DNA of 64,000 bases, taken from contig JBASRN010000036.1 in the NCBI GenBank assembly GCA_049273855.1, positions 1-64,000 on the forward strand. The letters are read 5' to 3'. The translations under genes and the position numbers were made by a program. Below are positions 52,990-62,591 of the stretch, piece by piece. The stretch's first letter is position 1. The number at the start of each line of letters is the position of its first letter. The DNA comes from Onstottus_B sp049273855. GTDB lineage: Bacteria > Acidobacteriota > Blastocatellia > UBA7656. The notes under the pieces are model-generated. The model was given only the letters and a program-made list of their open reading frames with translations, ran no database searches and was not told where the DNA came from.

Positions 52990-54269
52990 TCCGTAGCCTC
53001 GCCAACTTGCCATTCAAGCATGGGCCTAACGACCCCAGGCCACGCAGGGGCGTACACCCCACGAACGCTTTCGGCTTCACCGCGCTCGACAACCTGAAAA
53101 CTAACTGCATCGTGCTCGATCGCGTGCACGACATCAGGGTTGTAGCTGCATACCGCGACAAGCAGGAAGACTCGACCCTCAGCCAGAAAATTGCCCGGGA
53201 CTTTGCAGTTCGCGCGTACTAATCCAGGCCTCCGAGACGTGTTCCACCATTCGCGATTGCTCCAGTCATTCGTGCAGAACAACGTCACCCCATCCTCGTT
53301 TAGGAAGTGCATCGACACCGTCGGGCGAAGTGAGTTTTGAAGGTTCCAGTATTCAACCTCTATCGACACCGGCTTGCGGATGTCTACAACCTCGGCCACC
53401 GCTCCCTGATCGTCGATAACTCTGACAGCGGCAAGACGAGCTACGTCGTTCCCCGGCGCTTCGTTGCGATTCGGCCAGACTCGCTCTGCCGGACTGCCGC
53501 CTTCCGAATGCAGGTATTCCCGCGTTACCTCGTGTGGCGTTCCATCAGCCACTAACTTACCCTGCCCAAGCATTACAACCCGGCTGCACAATCGCAGAAT
53601 CATTGGCATGTTGTGGGATACAAACAGGACGGTGCGTCCCTGCGATCCGACTTCCTCCATCTTTCCGAGACACCGCTTCTGAAACTCAGCATCCCCCACC
53701 GCAAGCACTTCATCGACGAGCAGGATCTCGGATTCCATATGCGCCGCGACCGCAAACGCGAGCCTCACATACATACCACTCGAGTAATGCTTGACGGGAG
53801 TGTCCAGAAATTTTTCGACCTCGGCGAACGCGACCATCTCGTCGAACTTGCGCTTGATCTCCGCCTTGCCCATTCCGAGGATCGCGCCGTTCAAGTAGAT
53901 ATTTTCCCGGCCGGTCAACTCGGGATGAAAGCCGGTTCCGACTTCAAGCAAGCTCGCGACTCGGCCGTACAAGTCAATTCCTCCGGTCGTGGGTTCGGTG
54001 ATGCGAGAAAGCACTTTGAGCAGGGTGGATTTCCCCGCTCCGTTGCGGCCGATGACGCCAACAACCTCGCCAGGCTTGACTGTAAAACTGAGATCCTTGA
54101 GCGCCCAAATCGTGTGCTGTTGCGAATGACCGTTGCCGCGCAATCTCTTGAACGGGGCGCGAACCGCATCTACCAACGACTCACGAAACGTTGAATAAGC
54201 CGCCTGCTGCGCGCCGATGCGATACCGCTTGCTAAGATTGTCAACTCTGATCATCGGACTCATCGGCAT
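52986..54269 (-). CDS. wzt: Polysaccharide ABC exporter ATP-binding protein with C-terminal carbohydrate domain
   Basis: A 427-residue ABC protein. Walker A is GRNGAGKSTLL, the signature is YSSGMYVRLAFAVAA and Walker B is ILLVDEVLAVGD with the glutamate. Residues about 260-415 are the Wzt C-terminal beta-sandwich that binds the terminal sugar of the chain in ABC-type O-antigen systems. Its ATG directly follows the permease stop (TAA-ATG). The pair forms an ATP-driven exporter of lipid-linked glycan across the inner membrane. Confidence 0.93.
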   Translation of the reverse strand: MPMSPMIRVDNLSKRYRIGAQQAAYSTFRESLVDAVRAPFKRLRGNGHSQQHTIWALKDLSFTVKPGEVVGVIGRNGAGKSTLLKVLSRITEPTTGGIDLYGRVASLLEVGTGFHPELTGRENIYLNGAILGMGKAEIKRKFDEMVAFAEVEKFLDTPVKHYSSGMYVRLAFAVAAHMESEILLVDEVLAVGDAEFQKRCLGKMEEVGSQGRTVLFVSHNMPMILRLCSRVVMLGQGKLVADGTPHEVTREYLHSEGGSPAERVWPNRNEAPGNDVARLAAVRVIDDQGAVAEVVDIRKPVSIEVEYWNLQNSLRPTVSMHFLNEDGVTLFCTNDWSNREWWNTSRRPGLVRANCKVPGNFLAEGRVFLLVAVCSYNPDVVHAIEHDAVSFQVVERGEAESVRGVYAPAWPGVVRPMLEWQVGEATE

Positions 54270-55166
54270 TTAAACCACGTCGGCGAAGCTCTTCTCCATA
54301 CGGCGGAATGAATAAGCGGAGTAAATCAGTATCGCAATCGTAATCGCGGCTGAAGTGCCAAGCGTCGCCCAATCGAATCTCGCCCCAAATAACGAGGAAC
54401 GGTAGCCTTCAATGATGCCGGTCAATGGATTCAACGCATAGACCAAACGCCACTTCTGCGGGACGAGACTTGCCGGATAGACAATCGGGGTGGCAAACAT
54501 CCAGAGCTGAATAACAAAGGGCAACGCGTGGCGCACGTCGCGATACTTCACATTTAATCCTGACATCAACATTCCGACGCCTAGCGCCAGGAGCATAGTT
54601 AGCGCAACCAGGACCGGGAACATCAAGAGGTTCAAGCTCACCGCTACACCGTAGTAGATCATCAGCACAACCAGAATCAGCAGCGCGATCGCGAAGTCGA
54701 TCAAGCCTGCTCCAACCGCCGCCGCAGGGATGATCATCCTTGGAAAATAGACTTTGGTGATCAGGTTTGAACTTCCCACCAGACTGTTGCCGCTATTGGT
54801 TACTGCGTTGGAGAAGAACATCCAGGGCAGGAGTCCGGCGTAGGCGAAAATCGGGTAAGGAATACCATCCGAAGGCACGCCGGCGAGTTTACCGAAGAAC
54901 AATGTGAAGATCGCCATCGCGAACAGCGGTTGAATAATGGCCCACGCCGCGCCTAACAGCGTCTGCTTGTAGCGCACTTTTACGTCGCGCCACATCAGGA
55001 AATAGAGCAGCTCCCGATATGGCCATAAACTGGAGAGATCGAGACCAACCCATTTGCCGCTGGGTCGGATCGAGACAAGTGGCTGTCCAGTCGTCGAGTG
55101 GGGGTTTGCCGCTTCGGTTTTCTTCACCAGGGTAGCGCTCTCAGCGGCCACTTCACTTGCTTTCAT
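54270..55166 (-). CDS. wzm: Polysaccharide ABC exporter permease
   Basis: A 298-residue ABC-2 permease with about six membrane helices. The amphipathic coupling region ELLYFLMWRDVKVRYKQTLL and the family motif SLVGSSNLITKVYFPRMIIP are present, as is LNPLTGIIEGYRSSLFG. It is the partner of the Wzt-type ATPase, and they are read in that order with no gap. The N-terminal 45 residues are longer than usual and hydrophilic. Confidence 0.93.
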   Translation of the reverse strand: MKASEVAAESATLVKKTEAANPHSTTGQPLVSIRPSGKWVGLDLSSLWPYRELLYFLMWRDVKVRYKQTLLGAAWAIIQPLFAMAIFTLFFGKLAGVPSDGIPYPIFAYAGLLPWMFFSNAVTNSGNSLVGSSNLITKVYFPRMIIPAAAVGAGLIDFAIALLILVVLMIYYGVAVSLNLLMFPVLVALTMLLALGVGMLMSGLNVKYRDVRHALPFVIQLWMFATPIVYPASLVPQKWRLVYALNPLTGIIEGYRSSLFGARFDWATLGTSAAITIAILIYSAYSFRRMEKSFADVV

Positions 55167-55224
55167 CGTTGGTATCTTGTCTTCGCGCGTACCAGTGACG
55201 GTTCCTCAAACAAAGGGCAGGCGC

Positions 55225-57651
55225 TCAATCGCCGCCCGCGCTTGCGCTTTCCCTCTCGCTCTCCTGTCCGTAGTCGCCGTAGTAGCTGCCGTAGCCATCG
55301 CCATCTCCCTGATGAATGTCCACGTTGTTCAATACCACCCCGAAGACTTTCGCTCCGGCTATCGCAAGTTCGTGCCGGGTCCGGCGCACGACCTCTCGCG
55401 TGCTCTTGCCTCCGTGCACGACCAGGATCACGCCGTCTACAAGCGTCGAAAGAATCACCGGGTCGGTCACCTTCAACAACGGGGGTGAATCGATGATTAT
55501 GTGATCGTAGCGGTCCCTCAGGGTCCGAAGGAGCTCTCGCATCTTGAGCGAGCTGATCATCTCGGCAGGGTTGGGCGGGATGGGTCCACACGGCAGCAGC
55601 GAGAGGTTTGCTATGGGCAACTTCTGAATGCAATCCTCGATGTCGACGTTGCGCGAGAGATAAGTCGATAGCCCGCGCCCGTGCTCGGTGACGCCTAGCA
55701 CCTTGTGAGCTGCAGGCTTACGGAGGTCGCAATCGATGATCAGTACTGACGCGCCAAGCTGAGCGAGCGAGATCGCGGTGTTGATCGTGGTCGTGGTCTT
55801 TCCCTCGCCGGGCTGCCCGCTCGTGATCATTATGACCTTGGGCGGATTGTCAACCGACGACAGCAACACTGATGTCCGGAGCACCCGATAAGCCTCGGCC
55901 ACCGATGACCGGCTGTCGAGAGTCATCAACTGATCTGCTCTTATGTGCCCGTTGCCGTGGAGCGCAAGTTCGCGCAGAGCCTTCTTGCTGTTGCTCTTGC
56001 CGTTAAGCAACCGCGAGCGGCGGCCGCTGATCGCCGGGATCACGCTCAGCGCGGGAAGCTGCGCGTAGCGGCTCACGTCTTCAACTGTCTTGACAGTGTT
56101 GTCTAGATACTCGAGAAAGAACACCAGTCCGACGCCCGCCACCAGACTAACCAGGAACCCTATGAGGATCGTGCGCAGCCGGTTTGGCCCGACCGGCGAA
56201 ATCGGCACTTGCGGCGGATCGATCATCCGCATGTTGTTATGCTGCTCGTGCTCCTGTATCTTCGCCTGGCTCATCTTCTGAAGAAAGTCGGTGTAAAGAC
56301 TCTTGTTCGTTTCGACTTCCTGTTTGCGTATGTTGTACTCGATGAATGCCTGATTCTGCTGGGAGGCCTCGGCTTTTGCCCGGTCAAGCGCCGCCTTCAT
56401 AGAAGCCTCGTCACGCACGGCTCGCTCATAATCGGCCTTAAGTTTCAGTTCGAGCCCTCCGCGACTCTCAGCAACCTGCTGTTCGATCGCCGCAATCTGC
56501 TGTTTGATCTCCACCAACTTCGGGTTCTTCTCTCCGTAGGTCGCCGAGAGCTGTGCATAGTCGACTTTGAGTTCGCCGAGTCTCTTTTGAAGCTCCCCGG
56601 TCTTCGGGTCGGCAAACGCTTCAGGAAGCTGCGCGGAGCGACCCGCTCGGACCTCTTCGTAAAGCGATTGCCTGAGCATTCGATCAGTTTCGGCCCTTGT
56701 GGCCAGGTCGTGAAGCTGTGACAGCTTGCCCGTCGCCAGCCCCTCCTTGCCATCGGTTGAGTAGATGTTATTGTCGCGGCTATAGTTCGCAAGTTCTTGC
56801 TCGGCTTCTTCGACCCTCGCTTTTAGCTCCCGCGTGGATCGGTCCAGCCAATCAGAGGCGTTGGTGTATTTCGCGGTCTTGCTTTCGAAACTGCGTTTCA
56901 TGAAGACCTGAGCGACGTTATCGACGATGTCGGCCGCGAGCGCAGGATCGGTGTGAGTGAAGGAGATAACCAGCATTCTCGTATCTTGCAGCGGATCACC
57001 GGTCAAGTTCGAGGCAAGCACGTCGACGTACGGCGCAAGCCTAGCGCTCTCTTCGCGCGAACGGTTTCCCGCCTGGTCCGATGCCGCAACCGGAGTCTCC
57101 GACGCGACGGTCGGCGTCGCAGCTCCTTGCGGCTTGAACTTGGACCAAACTGTCCTGATCGCTTCCCACATTGACTTCTTGGAAGTAACGTCCATCAATT
57201 TGGGGTTTTGGTCGAGCTTCAAATTGGTGACTACCTCTTCGAGTACCGGCCGGCTCTGCAAGAGCCGTATTTTCGTCTTCATCGCACTCGCGACGTAGTA
57301 GAGATCATCAGATTCATCGGTCTGAAGGAGGATGTCACCAGCTCTCAGCGTTCTGTTATCCTTCCCGATCTCGATGGTGGTTGACGCCTGGTAGATTGAT
57401 TTGGTTCGGAAAACCTCCAGGGTCACGACTGATGTGACGATGACCGCAATCACAGCAATCACCAGCTTGCGCTTCTTGATCGCCCGCCACATTCGTCGAA
57501 CGTAGGCACGCTCGTCATCCTCACCATAGCCGTAACCGTAGCCATACCCCGGGCCATCCGGGTAACCGCCCATACGCGGGTATCCTGGGCGCACAAGCGA
57601 CGCTTCATCCGGGGGTGTTACTTTTTCGAGTTCCAAACGTTCATCTGACAT
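55225..57651 (-). CDS. Wzz-type co-polymerase fused to BY-kinase (tyrosine autokinase)
   Basis: An 808-residue inner-membrane protein that controls chain length and export. The N terminus has a Gly-Tyr-rich tract (YPDGPGYGYGYGYG), then a first membrane segment (LVIAVIAVIVTSVVTLEVF), a long periplasmic coiled-coil region and the second segment followed by the Wzz proline-rich motif (PQVPISPVGPNR). The cytoplasmic kinase has Walker A SGQPGEGKTTTTINTA, Walker A' LIIDCDLRKP and Walker B HIIIDSPP. The C-terminal tyrosine cluster YGSYYGDYG is the autophosphorylation site. It lies between the exporter and the export protein genes. Confidence 0.93.
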   Translation of the reverse strand: MSDERLELEKVTPPDEASLVRPGYPRMGGYPDGPGYGYGYGYGEDDERAYVRRMWRAIKKRKLVIAVIAVIVTSVVTLEVFRTKSIYQASTTIEIGKDNRTLRAGDILLQTDESDDLYYVASAMKTKIRLLQSRPVLEEVVTNLKLDQNPKLMDVTSKKSMWEAIRTVWSKFKPQGAATPTVASETPVAASDQAGNRSREESARLAPYVDVLASNLTGDPLQDTRMLVISFTHTDPALAADIVDNVAQVFMKRSFESKTAKYTNASDWLDRSTRELKARVEEAEQELANYSRDNNIYSTDGKEGLATGKLSQLHDLATRAETDRMLRQSLYEEVRAGRSAQLPEAFADPKTGELQKRLGELKVDYAQLSATYGEKNPKLVEIKQQIAAIEQQVAESRGGLELKLKADYERAVRDEASMKAALDRAKAEASQQNQAFIEYNIRKQEVETNKSLYTDFLQKMSQAKIQEHEQHNNMRMIDPPQVPISPVGPNRLRTILIGFLVSLVAGVGLVFFLEYLDNTVKTVEDVSRYAQLPALSVIPAISGRRSRLLNGKSNSKKALRELALHGNGHIRADQLMTLDSRSSVAEAYRVLRTSVLLSSVDNPPKVIMITSGQPGEGKTTTTINTAISLAQLGASVLIIDCDLRKPAAHKVLGVTEHGRGLSTYLSRNVDIEDCIQKLPIANLSLLPCGPIPPNPAEMISSLKMRELLRTLRDRYDHIIIDSPPLLKVTDPVILSTLVDGVILVVHGGKSTREVVRRTRHELAIAGAKVFGVVLNNVDIHQGDGDGYGSYYGDYGQESERESASAGGD

Positions 57652-57715
57652 TGCAACTCTCCAAAAGACTCAATGCAGCATCGTTTCCAAAGAATAAGGG
57701 TTATACAAGCCTGCT

Positions 57716-60310
57716 TCAAGGAATCGGGAACCGGGTGATGGTCGAGAGCCCAAACGCCTTGAGCACGGCGTTGCCGACCGACTTCATCCGGCTGTTGGGT
57801 ACCATGACGATGTCGTTCGCCAGTATCGGCACGTCGGGCTTCTTGCCGTTCATCACGGCGGTCACGTCGACCTTCAACTCCTCGCGCTTGCCGGTCGGGC
57901 CTTCACGGAAGATCACGGCTCGATCACCGGCGGCGTTCATCGTCGTTCCCTGCGCCAACGAGACAGCCTGTCGTAACGAGGTTCCGTCCTTGAGAACAAA
58001 CGAACCAGGCTTGTTGACCTCGCCCGCCACAAAGAAAACGTCGGAGGGCGGAATGTTGACGATATCACCAGGCTCGATAAAGGTGTCCTGATCGAATCTG
58101 CCCTTGAGCAGTCCATTGATGTTCATGCTTCTAAGTTCATACCTTGGCGTGTCTTCTGCTTCCGCGCCGGTGTCCGCCACCTTGGTAACCGTAGCTGTAC
58201 CCTGGTTCGCCTGCTCGGCTGCCGTCGCTGCCGGCTGCTTGAGCTTGTGAATTATGAACGCTGTGGACCCGTGATTCTCGGCGAGCCCGCCAGCCAGGGT
58301 GATCAGTTCGAGCAGCGAGGGCTTGCCCTCAATCTGGAAAACCCCCGGGCTGCGAACTGCCCCTTGAATGAAAAACGAGCGGCTGTTGTACTCCTTCACC
58401 GCCACCGTTACCTTGGGGTCTTTCAAATAATCGCCGCGGAGCCCGTCCGTGATGAATTGTGCAAGCTCTTCAGGCGTCTTGTCCACTGCCGTAACTCGCC
58501 CGATGAACGGCATGAGAAAAGTACCGCTAGCCGTCACGCGGAAGCTCCGTGAAAGCTCGGGAGCGTTCTCAATCTGGATGTCGATCACGTCGTTTGCCCC
58601 GATGCGGTAGTCTTGCTCGAGCGACACCAGAACGTTTGAGCCCCGTGCACTCGATGACTTTGGTGCCTGCATAGGTGACGCCTGAGTCGACTGATCAGAC
58701 GAGGGTTTATCTCTTTGCATGAGCCCGCTCGCATATCCGAACCCGGGGCCTGCCACGATCGCCAGAATCGAAACCGCGAGAGACAACAACTTGAATCGCG
58801 GCTTCGCGCCGATTTGTTTCATCTCAATCCTATTGTTTGTCATTGAGGCACCTTCTACGAGGACAGCAGCCGAGACTTTCTTCTCGTCGATCTCGCCCGC
58901 GCTGGGGCGCTTAGCCTGCATCTCTGCACGCTCGGATGTGCGTGCGAGCGTGGCCGCGGACGACGCGACCGCCACCAGAACCAGGAACAATAACGCGTTC
59001 GACGGTATCTGCAAGTTGAAATCGAACAGGCTGTGCACCAGAATCCCAAAAATGCCCGCGCCGCTTGCGAGCGCAAGCGCGGAAAGCATAGGGTCGCGGG
59101 CCTTCAAGCCGCGCCCCATTGTCCGGAAGACCACTACGATGAACCAAAGCGCTATCAAACCCCCAACGATTCCGCAGTCCGCGACAACCTGAAGGTAGTC
59201 GTTGTGCGCTTGCGGGACTCGCAGCGACCCGTCGCTCTTTGTATAGAGATTGAAAGCCGTCACATATGCGCCGAGTCCAACACCCAGGAGCGGGTTCGCG
59301 CGAATCATCGTTATCGTGTCTCGCCATATCCAACCTCGGCTGGTCGAGAAGGTCTCTTGGGGACTGCCCTGAACGGGCAGGCCCTGGCTCACTCGTTGAA
59401 TAATCGGATCTGCTCCAATCCATAGGATGCCTGCCCCGATTACCAGTACCAGCGCTGCGACGACAACCAACTGCGATACGGTCGAACGAAAGCCGTGAGC
59501 CAACCCTTGCTTCCTGGTCCCGGTCGCGAGACCGCTGCGCTGGCCTGCTGACAGTCGCACGCCTGGCAGACGCATACTGACCAGCACAATGAACATCATC
59601 ATTGCGGCCAGGCTAATCATTCCGCCTCGCGACAATGACACGACCGCAGCCAATCCCATAATCGCAGCCGCAAATCCATACAACACTCTCAGTTCCCGGC
59701 TCACCGAGCGCGTGAGAATCATCGCAATCGGCAGCGGTATCAAAAGCTCCATGTAGCCCGCGAAGTGATTGTGATTGGCAAACGGACCGAACGCAGATGT
59801 GACCAGAGTGGGACGCACCCAATAGAAGCGTCCGCTCCATGTGAAGTCCTGTATGAGGGCAAAGATTGCGACCGCCAAACCGTAAAACACGAGAACCTGT
59901 CCGACAACCGCCAGCCTCTCCCGGCTTGCGAAGAAGTTGCATGCGATTATCAATGAGATAAGCAGGAACGACAGTACCGTCAGCGCGCTACGCGTGTAGC
60001 CCACATTCATCGACAGGCTCATCCATCGGCCATCACTGCCGGTGAATGCCACGCTCTGAGTCAGTCCGACCGCGACGAGCGCCGCCACTGGCAAGGCGAC
60101 GTCGGGAATCGTCATGCGCAACCGCCCATCTCGGAAGACTTTGATCCCCCACAGGACTACCAGCGCTATGACGATTGCCTGGAAAACGAAAATCGACCAG
60201 GGTTCAACTGCTCCGAAAGCGAGTCCGGTAAAGACTACCGCCAGCAGCAATCCCCACGAAATCGTTTTGTTCAGATGATCCATCGTTCCGTTCTCACCAT
60301 AACGGCTCAT
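57716..60310 (-). CDS. Wzy-like polymerase/ligase fused in frame to a Wza-like polysaccharide export protein
   Basis: An 864-residue single frame. Residues 1-489 are a polytopic O-antigen ligase-type protein with FANHNHFAGYMELLIPL and HNDYLQVVADCGIVGGLIA. From residue 490 the chain reads like a complete exported protein: MTNNRIEMKQIG, a signal-peptide-like helix (LLSLAVSILAIVAGPGFGYASG), then the Wza domain YRIGANDVIDIQIEN and two SLBB domains (GAVRSPGVFQIEG, GEVNKPGSFVLKDG). An ATG at 58843 has AAGG seven bases upstream, so separate translation of a 375-residue export protein is possible. No stop codon separates the halves. It is either a real fusion or two products of one frame. Confidence 0.85.
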   Translation of the reverse strand: MSRYGENGTMDHLNKTISWGLLLAVVFTGLAFGAVEPWSIFVFQAIVIALVVLWGIKVFRDGRLRMTIPDVALPVAALVAVGLTQSVAFTGSDGRWMSLSMNVGYTRSALTVLSFLLISLIIACNFFASRERLAVVGQVLVFYGLAVAIFALIQDFTWSGRFYWVRPTLVTSAFGPFANHNHFAGYMELLIPLPIAMILTRSVSRELRVLYGFAAAIMGLAAVVSLSRGGMISLAAMMMFIVLVSMRLPGVRLSAGQRSGLATGTRKQGLAHGFRSTVSQLVVVAALVLVIGAGILWIGADPIIQRVSQGLPVQGSPQETFSTSRGWIWRDTITMIRANPLLGVGLGAYVTAFNLYTKSDGSLRVPQAHNDYLQVVADCGIVGGLIALWFIVVVFRTMGRGLKARDPMLSALALASGAGIFGILVHSLFDFNLQIPSNALLFLVLVAVASSAATLARTSERAEMQAKRPSAGEIDEKKVSAAVLVEGASMTNNRIEMKQIGAKPRFKLLSLAVSILAIVAGPGFGYASGLMQRDKPSSDQSTQASPMQAPKSSSARGSNVLVSLEQDYRIGANDVIDIQIENAPELSRSFRVTASGTFLMPFIGRVTAVDKTPEELAQFITDGLRGDYLKDPKVTVAVKEYNSRSFFIQGAVRSPGVFQIEGKPSLLELITLAGGLAENHGSTAFIIHKLKQPAATAAEQANQGTATVTKVADTGAEAEDTPRYELRSMNINGLLKGRFDQDTFIEPGDIVNIPPSDVFFVAGEVNKPGSFVLKDGTSLRQAVSLAQGTTMNAAGDRAVIFREGPTGKREELKVDVTAVMNGKKPDVPILANDIVMVPNSRMKSVGNAVLKAFGLSTITRFPIP

Positions 60311-61602
60311 TTACCTTTTCCCAGCTCCGTGAGCGAAAAGTCGTCAAACCAGATCGTGCCCTTGGTCGGATCATCGTAGCTGAACTTTGGGATGCGCCGA
60401 ATGGCTACGACCACCGAGCGAGAGTTTGCCGGCGCGATAAAATCAATTGATTCGCGATGCCAGTCGTTAGAACCAGCCGGCACTGGTTCGGACGCGGCGA
60501 TTGCAGGCGAGGACTTGCTGTCGGCCACCACAATGCGAGGAGCTTCGGGGGTGACAAGCCCTTCGGTTCTCACGAAGAACTCGAGCCTGTACTGAGCGCC
60601 CGGCCGCACCAGTAGCCTTTGGCTTATCTCGTCGTCCAGTCTGGTCGTGTCGCGTCCGATGAAGTCGAGCCTTAGAGACCGCCCTCCACTATGGGCGACC
60701 TCACGGCTTACGGTCGAGCGTGCGAATGGACTCTGACCAATCGTCCAGTTAAACTGCGCGAACTTTTCATTGATGTCGGTCTCGAAGCTCCCATTCCAAA
60801 TGGGGCTGGCGCCGATTTCCCGTTTCGCTTCGCCGTGACTAACCGTATCGGCCCAGAGGTAGCGGGCGAGCTCTGTGTGACCCCCGGCAATCAAGGCGTC
60901 TATTATCGAGCTGGATTCGGGCTGAGTCAGGCGCTCATCCGGATCGATACTGCTGAAAATGCCGGCCGCCTCGGCGGCCCTGGATTGCTGAATCAAAAAC
61001 TGCGTGAGGAGTATTTTGGACTTCGCATTGTCCGGCGTGATTGCCTGCGCCGCCGCGAGGTTGCCGCTTGACACTTTCCAGACTAAGTCGAGGGACGCTG
61101 GAAGAAGCGCGCTGCTCGACGCATTTGCAGCTCGGAATTCGCTCAGCGACTTCCCGAGCTTTCCTTGCCTTAGGAGCACGTTCGCCAGTCGCCAGTGTAC
61201 AACGGTGTGGTTGGGCGCTAGTCTCACAGCCTCCAATAACTCTGCTTCCGCTGAGGCTCGATCCCCTTTCGCCTCTTCGATGCCGGCCAGCAGCAGTCTG
61301 TGGTTGTAGTCCCAAGGCGCCATATTCACCGCGAGCCGGGCATCGGCTTCAGCGACCGATAAGTCACGATCCTCCGAGACCATCTCGGCTGCGGCAAGTC
61401 TCGCTCGCAACGGAGCTGAATTCGGCACGTACTTTAGCCCGCTGGAAAGCAGCGGCTTTCCCACGTTCGTTCTTTCGTCTGTCAATAGACCCGCGATGAC
61501 CCCAGTCAGAGCCAGCGCCGCCAGCAATCCACACAGGGCCAGTGTGGCAACCGCGGCGATCGCCTTTGCTCCTCGATTGTTGATTTCGATTTCTACAACC
61601 AC
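60307..61602 (-). CDS. TPR protein with C-terminal carbohydrate-binding-like jelly roll
   Basis: A 431-residue protein starting with GTG at 61602. One membrane segment (AIAAVATLALCGLLAALALTG) is followed by TPR-like helices (LRARLAAAEMVSED, APNHTVVHWRLANVLLRQG). The C-terminal 170 residues look like a galactose-binding/carbohydrate-binding beta sandwich: NGSFETDINEKFAQFNWTIG, SGGRSLRLDFIGRDT and DWHRESIDFIAP. Its stop overlaps the Wzy-Wza gene start by four bases. A periplasmic or exported glycan-assembly role is likely. It is the first gene of the locus. Confidence 0.78.
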   Translation of the reverse strand: MVVEIEINNRGAKAIAAVATLALCGLLAALALTGVIAGLLTDERTNVGKPLLSSGLKYVPNSAPLRARLAAAEMVSEDRDLSVAEADARLAVNMAPWDYNHRLLLAGIEEAKGDRASAEAELLEAVRLAPNHTVVHWRLANVLLRQGKLGKSLSEFRAANASSSALLPASLDLVWKVSSGNLAAAQAITPDNAKSKILLTQFLIQQSRAAEAAGIFSSIDPDERLTQPESSSIIDALIAGGHTELARYLWADTVSHGEAKREIGASPIWNGSFETDINEKFAQFNWTIGQSPFARSTVSREVAHSGGRSLRLDFIGRDTTRLDDEISQRLLVRPGAQYRLEFFVRTEGLVTPEAPRIVVADSKSSPAIAASEPVPAGSNDWHRESIDFIAPANSRSVVVAIRRIPKFSYDDPTKGTIWFDDFSLTELGKGK

Positions 61603-62591
61603 GATGTTAAGTACCTAATAGTATTGGTAACACCTGCGAGCCCCAGGCAGACAGCACCGAGCGCGCAACCTGCGGTCTAAGCCCAACACGCGCGCAGCTC
61701 CGCCTGCCACGCTAAGCCCCTACGGGGAAGACGCATTATCGCGCCGATTAAGTTTCGCTGCCTTACCCAACCCTAACTGCAACTCTCAGACCTCTCGAAA
61801 GCATTCGGACGGTACATCTGGGGGCTGCCCGACCGCCGGTCTGTTTTCGGATGCAGACGGTCCACCCCAACTAATGCGGGCCTCTTTCCTGGTACCAAGG
61901 AATCGCCCCCCTGTCGATGTTCGGTGAAAGCCCGCGCGCGCAGGTCGGTTCACGGTTGGATCGGAGATTCTGGATATACGATGTAGCGGTCCTTATCGTC
62001 GCCAAGCCCGGTTGAACGTTCGTGTAGGTCACGTTTAGGTTCACGCATTACCTCGATGTCGAGCAAGATCACCCGCCTATCCTCGTCAGTGGGACATATC
62101 CCGTCGATTTATCATCGACGAGCTCCGGGGCAATGGAGCGAACTGCTAGGTGAATTGGAGGGCAGATCTCTCGGCCAGGAGTTGTTGTTGATCTACTTCA
62201 GAATCTCCGCATATTTTGTTCCTTCGGCGCGATTAGCGCCGCAGTATATCCACCATGGAGTGTATTGAGAATATTGCATAAGTTAATTATTGTCAATACC
62301 CTAGCCTCCCTGGTGTGCGCCCGGAGAGCGTCCCGAAAGGCAACTTTCGAACCCGGGATCGGGTCATCTCCCGTCCTATCGTAGAAAGACAAAATGGCCC
62401 TCAAGTTCCGCCTCAGCACGAGACCGACCGCACTCGAGGTCGATCGGTATTCCTGGCGGGATGGAGTTCACTCAGAATGACAAGATGACTTGCCAAACAT
62501 CGAGCAAATTCCCCTGCCGCTTGACTCTAGAGATCAGCCATCCGTAAGATGAGCCTGCCGCCGAATTGCAACCGTTCAAGACAGGTTCATC
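61603..62591. other. About 1 kb intergenic region, no gene supported
   Basis: This stretch separates divergent genes, the first glycan gene on the minus strand and the cytochrome on the plus strand. Several short frames exist, but none has a ribosome site, motif or consistent codon use. It should contain the promoter of the 37 kb glycan locus. An AT-rich segment at about 62270-62300 (AAGTTAATTATTGTCAATA) is the most promoter-like part. No riboswitch pattern was recognised. Confidence 0.6.

Noticed and set aside
61603..62591. Search for tRNA, small RNA or CRISPR in the 1 kb gap
   Set aside because: No T-loop, no regular repeat-spacer pattern and no cloverleaf pairing was found.
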